This document shows positions 33,929-41,270 of a stretch of 64,000 nt of DNA, piece by piece. Source of the stretch: Croceibacterium_A sp035626815 (GTDB lineage: Bacteria; Pseudomonadota; Alphaproteobacteria; Sphingomonadales; Sphingomonadaceae). Under the pieces are notes generated by a model. That model had not been told where the DNA came from. It saw only the letters and a program-made list of their open reading frames with translations, and did not search any database. Each line of letters opens with the position of its first letter. Within the stretch, counting starts at the first letter, position 1. The translations under genes and the position numbers were made by a program. Where the stretch lies: positions 62,001 through 126,000 of the forward strand of contig DASPMY010000012.1 of the NCBI GenBank assembly GCA_035626815.1, read 5' to 3'.

Positions 33929-34507
33929 ATGACCCGCTACCTTGCCGCGCTGGCTGCTCTGGCGCTGCTTATCGCCGCTCCCGCACGGGCGCACGACTAC
34001 GCCCCGACTTACGCGCAGGATCGCGCCGAGATCGAGGACCTGATGGCGCGCTACCTGTTCGCCATCGATTACTTCGACTGGGACGCCTACGTCGCCACCT
34101 TCGCCGAGGACGGCGAGCTCGAATTCGCCAGCGGGACGTCGCGAGGCCGCGAGGCCATCCGCAAGGCCGTCACCGACTTCAGCGCCGGGATCGGGCGGTT
34201 CTATCACACCGAGGATGGCCAACCGGCGACGCTGCGCCACGTCATCCTGCAATCCGTCATCCGCGTCGAGGGCGACCGCGCGTGGGCGCGCTCGCTGTGG
34301 GTCGAGATGGCCAACCACGGCCCCGGCGACACGATGAAGATGGGCACTTACGGCATCTACGAGGACGAGTTCGCCCGCATCGACGGCCGCTGGCTGATCG
34401 CCCGGCGCAACGTGCTCAACGAGTTCATCCCCAGCCGCCACTCGGGCCCCGAGAACCCGGTCGCCGAGATGGACGGCCTGGCGGAGGCCCACGCCAGCGC
34501 GCGCTAG
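33929..34507 (+). CDS. Exported SnoaL-like (NTF2-fold) protein
   Basis: 192 residues with a Sec signal peptide (1-24, ending ARA). The mature protein is a SnoaL-like domain: AEIEDLMARYLFAIDYFDWDAYVATFAEDGELEF at the N-terminus, then RHVILQSVIRVEGDRAWARS and a final strand RIDGRWLIARRNVLN. Such domains are found in small hydratases, isomerases, dehydrases and non-catalytic binding proteins. The ATG at 33929 has GGGAGG upstream and is 4 bp beyond the PQQ dehydrogenase stop, so it is the last gene of the exported-enzyme operon. A polyketide- or aromatic-transforming lyase in the periplasm is possible; there is no way to assign a reaction. Confidence 0.85.
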   Translation: MTRYLAALAALALLIAAPARAHDYAPTYAQDRAEIEDLMARYLFAIDYFDWDAYVATFAEDGELEFASGTSRGREAIRKAVTDFSAGIGRFYHTEDGQPATLRHVILQSVIRVEGDRAWARSLWVEMANHGPGDTMKMGTYGIYEDEFARIDGRWLIARRNVLNEFIPSRHSGPENPVAEMDGLAEAHASAR

Positions 34508-34593
34508 CGGCGAGCCCACCGGCATGGCTTGGCGAAACAAGATTATTGCGCCATGGTCTTTTCGTTCACGGAGTCGCGAGGCTCCGGCCCCTG

Positions 34594-34784
34594 TCGCGGG
34601 AGAGGATCCGGACCGTTCCCGGATCGCCGAAGGAGCAACCGCCCCGGAATCTCTCAGGCGAAAGGACCGTGGCGAGGGGATGGACACTCTGGAAAGCGAG
34701 CGGCGCTGGCGTCGTTCCACCGAAGGGGTAAGCGCGCGCCGCCCGGCGCCGCCCAAACTCTCAGGTTTCCCGACAGAGGGGGTG
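34594..34784 (+). ncRNA. Tandem glycine riboswitch
   Basis: Two glycine aptamers in a row upstream of gcvT. The first (about 34594-34672) shows GGGAGAGGATCC, CGCCGAAGGAGCAA and TCTCAGGCGAAAGGACCG. The second (about 34676-34784) shows GGACACTCTGGAAAGCGAG, CACCGAAGGGG and AACTCTCAGGTTTCCCGACAGAGGG. These are the conserved cores of the class, and the arrangement before glycine-cleavage genes is the classical one. Binding of glycine should switch on gcvT-H-PA-PB expression. The gap between the SnoaL-like gene and gcvT (329 bp) is mostly this element. Confidence 0.95.
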
Positions 34785-34792
34785 CCGGTGAA

Positions 34793-34811
34793 AATGCCCG
34801 CTGCGGGCATT
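34793..34811 (+). promoter_or_regulatory. Hairpin of the riboswitch expression platform
   Basis: AATGCCCG and CGGGCATT pair perfectly around a CTG loop, 9 nt after the second aptamer and 26 nt before the favoured gcvT start. No U-run follows, so a simple intrinsic terminator is unlikely; control of translation or of Rho access is more plausible. Confidence 0.45.
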
Positions 34812-34836
34812 GCCGGTCATGTCGGGAACTCGGTCA

Positions 34837-35973
34837 ATGGAATCCGCGGCGGAATCTGACGGCGAACTCGGCACACTGCCGCTCGATGCCTGGCACCGCG
34901 CCCGCGGCGCCCGCATGGTCCCGTTCGCGGGCTACGCGATGCCGATTCAATATGACGGGATCGTCGCCGAGCACGCCTGGACCCGCGAGCACGCCGGCCT
35001 GTTCGACGTCTCGCACATGGGCCAGCTGTTCCTCTCCGGCGATGGGGCCGAAGCGGCGCTGGAAGCGCTGCTGCCGATTGACCTGACGACGCTCGAGCTC
35101 GGCGGGCTGCGCTATTCGCTGCTGCTCGACGACCACGGCGGCATTCTCGACGACCTGATCGTCGCGCGTTGGCGCCAGGGGTTGTTCATCGTCGTCAACG
35201 GCGCGACCAAGCACGCCGACATCGCGTGGATGCGCGAGCGGCTGCCGGCCGGCGTCGCGCTCGAGCATTGCGAGGACCGCGCGCTGCTCGCGCTGCAGGG
35301 GCCCGAAGCCTTCGCCGCGCTCGAGCGGCACACCACCGGTCACTGGCCGCTGGAGGCGCTTGCCTTCATGCGCGGCGGGCCGTTCGCGGTCGCCGGGGTC
35401 GAGGCGTGGATCAGCCGCACCGGCTACACCGGAGGGGACGGGTTCGAGATTTCCTTCGCGGCAGCCGAAGCCGAGCGCATCGCCGAGGTGCTGAGCGCCG
35501 AGCCGGAAGTGCGCCCCGCCGGGCTCGGCGCGCGCGACTCGCTGCGGCTGGAGGCCGGGCTGCCGCTGTACGGGCACGACCTCGACCGGGCGACGGACCC
35601 GGTCGGCGCGGGCCTCGCCTGGGCCATCGCCCGGCGCCGCCGCGCCGAGGGCGGCTTTCCCGGGCATGCGCGCATCGCGCAGCTCCTCGCCGCCGGACCC
35701 GGGCGCCGCCGCGTCGGCCTGTCGCTCGACGGCCGGCTGCCTGCCCGCGAAGGCGCGGCCGTGTTCGCCGGCGAGGCGGAGGTCGGGCGCGTGACCTCGG
35801 GCGGCTTCTCGCCGACGCTCGGCCACCCGATCGCCATGGCCTACGTCGACGCCGCCCGCTCCGCGACCGGCACTGAGCTCGCCATCGAGGTCCGCGGCCG
35901 CCGGCTCGACGCCACCGTCGTGCCGCTGCCGTTCGTCCCCCACCGCTACCACCGCCAAGGAGCCGCCCGATGA
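34837..35973 (+). CDS. gcvT: Glycine cleavage system T protein (aminomethyltransferase)
   Basis: 378 residues. Recognisable GcvT features are ARMVPFAGYAMPIQYDGI, EHAGLFDVSHMGQ, LDDHGGILDDLIVAR, RTGYTGGDGFEI, the LGARDSLRLEAGLPLYGHDLD motif and the C-terminal GGFSPTLGHPIAMAYVD. It takes the aminomethyl group from the lipoyl arm of GcvH to tetrahydrofolate, releasing ammonia and giving methylene-THF. The ATG at 34837 is preceded by GGGA; an in-frame ATG at 34819 would add six residues. It follows a tandem glycine riboswitch, and its stop overlaps the gcvH start by 4 bp. Confidence 0.95.
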   Translation: MESAAESDGELGTLPLDAWHRARGARMVPFAGYAMPIQYDGIVAEHAWTREHAGLFDVSHMGQLFLSGDGAEAALEALLPIDLTTLELGGLRYSLLLDDHGGILDDLIVARWRQGLFIVVNGATKHADIAWMRERLPAGVALEHCEDRALLALQGPEAFAALERHTTGHWPLEALAFMRGGPFAVAGVEAWISRTGYTGGDGFEISFAAAEAERIAEVLSAEPEVRPAGLGARDSLRLEAGLPLYGHDLDRATDPVGAGLAWAIARRRRAEGGFPGHARIAQLLAAGPGRRRVGLSLDGRLPAREGAAVFAGEAEVGRVTSGGFSPTLGHPIAMAYVDAARSATGTELAIEVRGRRLDATVVPLPFVPHRYHRQGAAR

Positions 35974-36341
35974 CCCGCTATTTCACCGAAGAGCACGAAT
36001 GGATCGACGTCGACGGCGACACAGCCACCGTCGGCATCACCGACCACGCGCAAGGCCAACTCGGCGACATCGTGTTCGTCGAGGTGCCCCAGCCGGGCAC
36101 GTCCGTCGCCAAGGGCAAGGAAGCGGCGGTGGTCGAATCGGTCAAGGCGGCGAGCGACGTCTACTCGCCGATCAGCGGCACGGTGACCGAAGGCAACGCC
36201 GCGATCGAGGACGACCCGGCGCTGGTCAATTCCGACGCGGAGGGCGCGGGCTGGTTCTTCAAGCTGACGATCGCCGACAGAGGCGAGCTCGATGGCCTGA
36301 TGGACGAGGCCGCCTACCGCGATTTCGTCGCGGGGTTGTAA
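35970..36341 (+). CDS. gcvH: Glycine cleavage system H protein
   Basis: 123 residues, standard length. The start HEWIDVDGDTATVGITDHAQGQLGDIVFVEVP and the lipoylation motif ESVKAASD with lipoyl-lysine Lys59 are diagnostic. The protein shuttles the aminomethyl group between the P and T proteins on its lipoyl arm. Its ATG overlaps the gcvT stop (ATGA). A palindromic repeat pair separates it from gcvPA. Confidence 0.96.
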   Translation: MTRYFTEEHEWIDVDGDTATVGITDHAQGQLGDIVFVEVPQPGTSVAKGKEAAVVESVKAASDVYSPISGTVTEGNAAIEDDPALVNSDAEGAGWFFKLTIADRGELDGLMDEAAYRDFVAGL

Positions 36342-36342
36342 G

Positions 36343-36413
36343 CCCCAGCGAAGGCGGGGGCCTCGCACCGCACCGAACCGCTTGACTGCCTGAGGCCCCT
36401 GCCTGCGCAGGGG
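36343..36413. repeat. Palindromic repeat pair (REP-like) between gcvH and gcvPA
   Basis: A 22-bp unit starting CCCCAGCGAAGG at 36343-36364 recurs in inverted orientation at 36392-36413 (ending GCGCAGGGG) with a few mismatches. Each copy also has internal dyad symmetry. The pair occupies most of the 90-bp gap inside the gcv operon and could form a large hairpin in the transcript. Confidence 0.65.
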
Positions 36414-36431
36414 CGCACGATTGGAAAGAGA

Positions 36432-37790
36432 ATGCGCTACCTCCCCCTGACCGATGCCGACCGCTCGGCGATGCTCGACGTGATCGGCGTCTCTTCGATC
36501 GAGGACCTGTTCGCCGATGTGCCCGAGGCGGCGCGACTTGCCGGGCCGATCGAAGGCCTGCCGAACCACGCCAGCGAAATGGCGGTCGAGCGCCACATGG
36601 CCGGGCTCGCGGCGAAGAACCTCGCGGCCGGCAGCGCGCCGTTCTTCCTCGGCGCCGGGGCCTATCGCCACCACGTGCCGGCGAGCGTCGATCACCTGAT
36701 CCAGCGCGGCGAGTTCCTCACCTCGTACACGCCGTACCAGCCGGAGATCGCCCAGGGCACGCTGCAGGTGCTGTTCGAGTTCCAGACCCAGGTCGCGCGG
36801 CTCTACGGCTGCGAGGTCGCCAACGCCTCGATGTACGATGGCTCGACCGCATGCTGGGAAGCGGTCTCGATGGCCCGGCGGATCACCCGGCGGGCGAAGG
36901 CGCTGCTCTCCGCCGGCCTCCACCCGCATTACGTGTCGGTGGTGCGGACGATGGCGCATTTCACCGACGACGAGGTCGGCTACGCCCCGCCGGTGCTCGA
37001 CGCCGCCGGCGACCTCGATGCGCTGATCGCCGCGATCGACGAAGATACCAGCTGCGTCGTCGTCCAGTACCCGGACATCCTCGGCCGGATCGCCGATCTC
37101 GCGCCACTGGCCGAGGCCGCCCACGCCCGCGGCGCGCTGCTGGTCGCGGTGGTGACCGAGCCGGTGGCGCTCGGGGCGATCCGCTCGCCGGGCGAGATGG
37201 GCGCGGACATCGTCGTCGGCGAGGGCCAGTCGCTCGGCGTGGGGCTGCAGTTCGGCGGACCTTATGTGGGCCTGTTCGCCACGCGTGAGAAGTTCGTCCG
37301 GCAGATGCCCGGGCGGCTGTGCGGCGAGACCGTCGATGCCGAAGGCAAGCGCGGCTTCGTGCTCACCCTGTCGACCCGCGAGCAGCATATCCGCCGCGAG
37401 AAGGCGACCAGCAACATCTGCACCAACTCCGGCCTGTGCGCGCTGGCGTTCTCGATTCACATGACGCTGCTCGGCGGCATCGGCCTGAGCCGGCTGGCGG
37501 CGCTCAATCACGCCGCCGCCTGCGCCGCCGCCGAACGGCTGACGCGCGTCCCCGGCGTCGAGCTGGTGACGCCGCTCTTCTTCAACGAGTTCACCCTGCG
37601 CCTGCCGCGCGAGACGCGGCCCGTGGTGCGCGCGCTGGCCGACCGCGGGATCCTTGCGGGCGTCTCTCTCGGCCGGCTCTATCCCGACGGCGACGGGCGC
37701 GAGAACGGGCTGGTGGTGGCGGTCACCGAGACGGTCACCGAGGAGGACGTCGGAGCTTACGCCGCGGCGCTCGAGGAGGTGCTGGCATGA
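36432..37790 (+). CDS. gcvPA: Glycine dehydrogenase (decarboxylating) subunit 1
   Basis: 452 residues, the N-terminal half of the split P protein. MRYLPLTDADRSAML, GAGAYRHHVPASVDHLIQRGEFLTSYTPYQPEIAQGTLQ, YDGSTACWEA and the SNICTNSGLCALAF motif are strongly conserved. With GcvPB it forms the PLP-dependent heterotetramer that decarboxylates glycine and loads the aminomethyl group onto GcvH. The stop overlaps the gcvPB start by 4 bp. Confidence 0.96.
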   Translation: MRYLPLTDADRSAMLDVIGVSSIEDLFADVPEAARLAGPIEGLPNHASEMAVERHMAGLAAKNLAAGSAPFFLGAGAYRHHVPASVDHLIQRGEFLTSYTPYQPEIAQGTLQVLFEFQTQVARLYGCEVANASMYDGSTACWEAVSMARRITRRAKALLSAGLHPHYVSVVRTMAHFTDDEVGYAPPVLDAAGDLDALIAAIDEDTSCVVVQYPDILGRIADLAPLAEAAHARGALLVAVVTEPVALGAIRSPGEMGADIVVGEGQSLGVGLQFGGPYVGLFATREKFVRQMPGRLCGETVDAEGKRGFVLTLSTREQHIRREKATSNICTNSGLCALAFSIHMTLLGGIGLSRLAALNHAAACAAAERLTRVPGVELVTPLFFNEFTLRLPRETRPVVRALADRGILAGVSLGRLYPDGDGRENGLVVAVTETVTEEDVGAYAAALEEVLA

Positions 37791-39457
37791 CGCTGAACCC
37801 GAGCGGCTGGCGCCCCGAGATGAACGCCGCCGAGACAACCGGCCCCGCCACCTACACCGGCAACCGCGCGCTGATGCTCGAGGAACCGCTGATCTTCGAG
37901 ATCGCCGGCCCGGAAACGACCGGCGTCGATTTCGAAGTCCTCCCCGAGCTTGCTCGGGGAGGTGGCAGCCACGCAGTGGCTGGCGGAGGGGCGGACCCCT
38001 CCACGACCCGCTTCGCGGGCTATCTCCCTCCCCGAGGCAAGCTGGCGGAGGATCGCCTCGGCGAGCTCGCCCGCGCGGCGCCTATCGGGCTCCCGGGACT
38101 GTCCGAGCCCGAGGCCGTGCGCCACTACACCCGGCTCAGCCGGCAGAACTACGCGATCGACCTCGGCCTCTTCCCGCTTGGCTCGTGCACGATGAAGCAC
38201 AATCCGCGCTTGAACGAGAAGATCGCGCGGCTGCCCGGCTTTGCCGACCTGCACCCGCTCGCGCCGACCGATACCGTCCAGGGCGCGCTCGAGGTGATCC
38301 ACCAGCTCGGCCACTGGCTGGTCGCCCTCACCGGCATGCATTCGGTGGCGATGAGCCCCAAGGCCGGCGCCCATGGCGAGCTGTGCGGCGTGCTGGCGAT
38401 CCGCGCGGCGCTCGAGGCCAAGGGGCAGGGACATCGCAAGACCATCCTCGTGCCCGAGAGCGCGCACGGCACCAACCCCGCCACCGCCGCTTTCGCCGGC
38501 TACGCGGTCGAAGCGATCCCGGCGACCACCGAGGGCCGCGTCGACCTCGCCGCGCTCGAGGCCCGGCTCGGCGGGGACGTCGCCGGGGTGATGATCACCA
38601 ACCCGAACACGTGCGGCCTGTTCGAGCGCGACATGAAGGCGATCTCCGACGCGGCCCATGCCGCCGGCGGCTTCGTCTACTGCGACGGCGCCAACTTCAA
38701 CGCCATCGTCGGCCGGGTGCGGCCCGGCGACCTCGGCATCGATGCGATGCACATCAACCTGCACAAGACCTTCTCGACCCCGCACGGCGGCGGCGGGCCG
38801 GGCAGCGGGCCGGTGGTCTTTTCCGAGGCGCTCGCGCCCTTCGCCCCGCTGCCGTTCGTCGAGCGGACCGCCGAGGGCGCGTTCCGCCTGGTCGAGGAAG
38901 AGACCGTCGCCCACCGCCACAGCGACAGCTTCGGCCGGATGACCGCGTTCCACGGCCAGATGGGCATGTTCACCCGCGCGCTGGCCTACATCCTCAGCCA
39001 CGGCGCCGACGGCCTGCGCCAGGTCTCCGGCGACGCGGTGCTCAACGCCAACTACCTGCTGCGCCGGCTCGAGGACGTGCTCGACGCGCCCTTCGCCGCG
39101 TCCGGGCCGTGCATGCACGAGGCGCTGTTCAGCGACCGTGGCTTCGCCGAGGGGTTCTCGACGCTCGACGTCGCCAAGGCGCTGATCGACGAGGGCTTCC
39201 ATCCGATGACCGTGTACTTCCCGCTGGTGGTCCACGGGGCGATGCTGGTCGAGCCGACCGAGACCGAGAGCAAGGCCGCGCTCGACCAGTTCGCCGGCGC
39301 GCTGCGCGCCATCGCCGAGCGCGCCCGGCGCGGCGACCCGACGCTCAAGTCCGCTCCCCGCGCGGCCCCCCGCCGCCGGCTCGACGAGACCCGCGCCGCA
39401 CGCCTGCCGCGCCTGACGTGGTCCGACGGCCGGGACGGCGGGGAGCCGGCCCGCTAG
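37787..39457 (+). CDS. gcvPB: Glycine dehydrogenase (decarboxylating) subunit 2, with in-frame repeat insertion
   Basis: 556 residues, the C-terminal PLP-binding half of the split P protein. The motifs YAIDLGLFPLGSCTMKHNPRLNE, AMSPKAGAHGELCG and NLHKTFSTPHGGGGPG, with PLP-lysine Lys327, are intact, so the enzyme should be active. Residues about 51-89 do not belong to the family. They are encoded by a block of palindromes (37939-38057) of the kind found in intergenic DNA elsewhere in the window. The extra ~39 residues fall in the variable stretch between the N-terminal arm (PETTGVDF) and the conserved RLGELARAAPIGLPGLSEPE, which explains why the insertion is tolerated. Confidence 0.95.
   Translation: MTLNPSGWRPEMNAAETTGPATYTGNRALMLEEPLIFEIAGPETTGVDFEVLPELARGGGSHAVAGGGADPSTTRFAGYLPPRGKLAEDRLGELARAAPIGLPGLSEPEAVRHYTRLSRQNYAIDLGLFPLGSCTMKHNPRLNEKIARLPGFADLHPLAPTDTVQGALEVIHQLGHWLVALTGMHSVAMSPKAGAHGELCGVLAIRAALEAKGQGHRKTILVPESAHGTNPATAAFAGYAVEAIPATTEGRVDLAALEARLGGDVAGVMITNPNTCGLFERDMKAISDAAHAAGGFVYCDGANFNAIVGRVRPGDLGIDAMHINLHKTFSTPHGGGGPGSGPVVFSEALAPFAPLPFVERTAEGAFRLVEEETVAHRHSDSFGRMTAFHGQMGMFTRALAYILSHGADGLRQVSGDAVLNANYLLRRLEDVLDAPFAASGPCMHEALFSDRGFAEGFSTLDVAKALIDEGFHPMTVYFPLVVHGAMLVEPTETESKAALDQFAGALRAIAERARRGDPTLKSAPRAAPRRRLDETRAARLPRLTWSDGRDGGEPAR
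37939..38057. repeat. Structured palindromic repeat inserted inside gcvPB
   Basis: The block starts with a perfect hairpin, CCTCCCCGAGC-TT-GCTCGGGGAGG (37939-37962). Further stem-loops follow: AGCCAC-GCA-GTGGCT, GGAGGGG-CGGA-CCCCTCC and CCCGC-TTC-GCGGG. It ends with a CTCCCCGAG...GGAGGA stretch resembling the start. The first hairpin arms are identical to those of the intergenic hairpin at 46251-46282. The total length keeps the gcvPB frame open. Confidence 0.8.
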
Positions 39458-39569
39458 GCCGCGAGCGACCGGCTTTCTGGCGAGAACGTCCCCGGCGCCC
39501 CGCAACCGCCGGCGAGGGCGTGCGTTGCCTGGATAAATCCCTTGATGTCGGTTCGGCAAAGTAGGAGAC

Positions 39570-39585
39570 AGTTACCGTTGAAACT
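39570..39585. promoter_or_regulatory. Small inverted repeat upstream of hppD
   Basis: AGTT and AACT flank eight bases (AGTTACCGTTGAAACT) 36 bp before the hppD start, in an AT-richer patch of an otherwise GC-rich 164-bp gap. It may be a regulator-binding site for the tyrosine-degradation operon; the dyad is short, so this is tentative. Confidence 0.25.
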
Positions 39586-39621
39586 ATTTCGAGCCCGATG
39601 CGCAATCGCGGGGAGAGACAC

Positions 39622-40707
39622 ATGTCAGAGCCACTCCACAACCCGATCGGCCTGAACGGGTTCGAGTTCGTCGAGTTCTCGGCGCCCGAGAAAGGGCTGC
39701 TCGAGCCGGTGTTCCAGGCGATCGGCTTCACGCAGGTCGCGCGGCACCGGTCGAAGGACGTCGACCTGTGGCGGCAGGGCGAGATCAACCTGATCGCCAA
39801 CTACGAGCCCGGCTCGCCGGCGGCCGAGTTCGCCGCCGAGCACGGCCCGTCAGCCTGCGGCATGGCCTTCCGCGTGCGCGATGCCCACACCGCCTACCGC
39901 GAGGTGCTGGCCCGCGGGGCGGACGCCGTGCGCGTCGAGAGCGGGCCGATGGAGCTGCGCCTCCCGGCGATCCAGGGCATCGGCGGCGCGATCATCTACC
40001 TGATCGACCGCTACGACGACGAGCTGTCGATCTACGACATCGATTTCGAGTACCTGCCCGGGGTCGACCGCCACCCGGCGGGGGCCGGGCTCAGGCTGAT
40101 CGACCACTTGACCCACAACGTCCACAAGGGGCGGATGGCTCACTGGGCGCAGTACTACGAGCAGCTCTTCAATTTCCGCGAGATCCGCTACTTCGACATC
40201 AAGGGCGAGTACACCGGCCTGACCTCGCGCGCGATGACCGCTCCGGACGGGCTCATCCGCATCCCGCTCAACGAGGAAGGCGAGGAAGGCGGCGGCCAGA
40301 TCGAGGAGTTCCTGCGCGCGTACAACGGCGAGGGCATCCAGCACATCGCCTTCCTCAGCGACGATCTGATCGCCGTGTGGGACCGCCTCAAGGCGCTCGG
40401 CACGCCGTTCATGAGCCCGCCGCCGGCGGCCTACTACGAGATGCTCGAGGAGCGCCTGCCCGGCCACGGCGAGCCGGTGGCCGAGCTGCAGAAGCGCGGC
40501 ATCCTCCTCGACGGCTCGACGGAGGAAGGCGACCCGCGGCTGCTGTTGCAGATCTTTTCGACGCCGATGATCGGCCCGATCTTCTTCGAGTTCATCGAGC
40601 GCAAGAAGGACGAAGGCTTCGGCGAGGGCAACTTCAAGGCGTTGTTCGAATCGATGGAGCGCGACCAGCTGCGCCGCGGCGCGCTCGAGAAGGGGGACCG
40701 GCCATGA
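39622..40707 (+). CDS. hppD: 4-hydroxyphenylpyruvate dioxygenase
   Basis: 361 residues, normal for bacterial HPPD. It has two vicinal-oxygen-chelate domains, with the iron ligands His162 (IDHLTHNV), His241 (IQHIAFLSDD) and Glu323 (FFEFIERK), and C-terminal residues LLQIFSTPMIGPIFFE and the GFGEGNFKALFESME tail, which closes the active site. It converts 4-hydroxyphenylpyruvate to homogentisate in tyrosine catabolism. The ATG at 39622 has GGGGAGAG upstream. The stop overlaps the start of the VOC gene. Homogentisate dioxygenase (hmgA) is not in the window. Confidence 0.96.
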   Translation: MSEPLHNPIGLNGFEFVEFSAPEKGLLEPVFQAIGFTQVARHRSKDVDLWRQGEINLIANYEPGSPAAEFAAEHGPSACGMAFRVRDAHTAYREVLARGADAVRVESGPMELRLPAIQGIGGAIIYLIDRYDDELSIYDIDFEYLPGVDRHPAGAGLRLIDHLTHNVHKGRMAHWAQYYEQLFNFREIRYFDIKGEYTGLTSRAMTAPDGLIRIPLNEEGEEGGGQIEEFLRAYNGEGIQHIAFLSDDLIAVWDRLKALGTPFMSPPPAAYYEMLEERLPGHGEPVAELQKRGILLDGSTEEGDPRLLLQIFSTPMIGPIFFEFIERKKDEGFGEGNFKALFESMERDQLRRGALEKGDRP

Positions 40708-41270
40708 CCGCACCGCCATTCTCGGTCGGCTGCATCCACCACGTCGCCTACCGCTGCCGCGACGCCCGAGAAACCGTCGAGTGGTACCAGCGGGTGCTCG
40801 GCCTGACCTTCACCACCGCCTTTGCCGAGGACCACGTCCCGTCGACCGGCGAGTACGATCCCTACATGCACGTCTTCCTCGAATGCGGCGGCGGCAACGT
40901 GATCGCGTTCTTCGAGCTGCCCAACCAGCCCGACATGGGCCGCGACGAAAACACCCCGGCGTGGGTGCAGCATATCGCGTTCCGCGTGCCCGACATGGCG
41001 ACGCTCCAAGCCGCCAAGCGGCACATCGAAGGGGCCGGCATCGCCGTCGTCGGGCCGACTTATCACGGGGTGTTCCGCTCGATCTATTTCTTCGACCCCA
41101 ACGGGCACCGGCTCGAGCTCGCCTGCGATATCGGCACGCCCGAGCAGTACGCCGAGCTCGCCCGGGTCGCGCCGCTGATGCTCGAGGAATGGTCGCAGAC
41201 CAAGCAGGCCCCGCGCCACGCGGAATGGCTGCACAAGGAGCCGTCATCCGGTGATCGACCAGACGCATGA
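40704..41270 (+). CDS. VOC-family (glyoxalase/dioxygenase-fold) protein
   Basis: 188 residues with one pair of vicinal-oxygen-chelate modules. Candidate metal ligands are His12/His13 (CIHHVAYRC), His90 (WVQHIAFRV) and Glu138 (GHRLELAC). The fold is shared by glyoxalase I, extradiol dioxygenases and fosfomycin-type enzymes. It sits between hppD and fahA, overlapping both (4 bp and 20 bp), so it almost certainly belongs to aromatic amino-acid breakdown. It might act on a homogentisate-derived intermediate or a side product, but the sequence does not say which. Confidence 0.88.
   Translation: MTAPPFSVGCIHHVAYRCRDARETVEWYQRVLGLTFTTAFAEDHVPSTGEYDPYMHVFLECGGGNVIAFFELPNQPDMGRDENTPAWVQHIAFRVPDMATLQAAKRHIEGAGIAVVGPTYHGVFRSIYFFDPNGHRLELACDIGTPEQYAELARVAPLMLEEWSQTKQAPRHAEWLHKEPSSGDRPDA

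Noticed and set aside
34793..34811. Intrinsic terminator of the glycine riboswitch
   Set aside because: Perfect stem but no following U-tract; kept only as a possible expression-platform hairpin.
37787..39457. gcvPB as a pseudogene disrupted by a repeat
   Set aside because: The reading frame stays open through the insertion and all catalytic motifs including Lys327 are intact.
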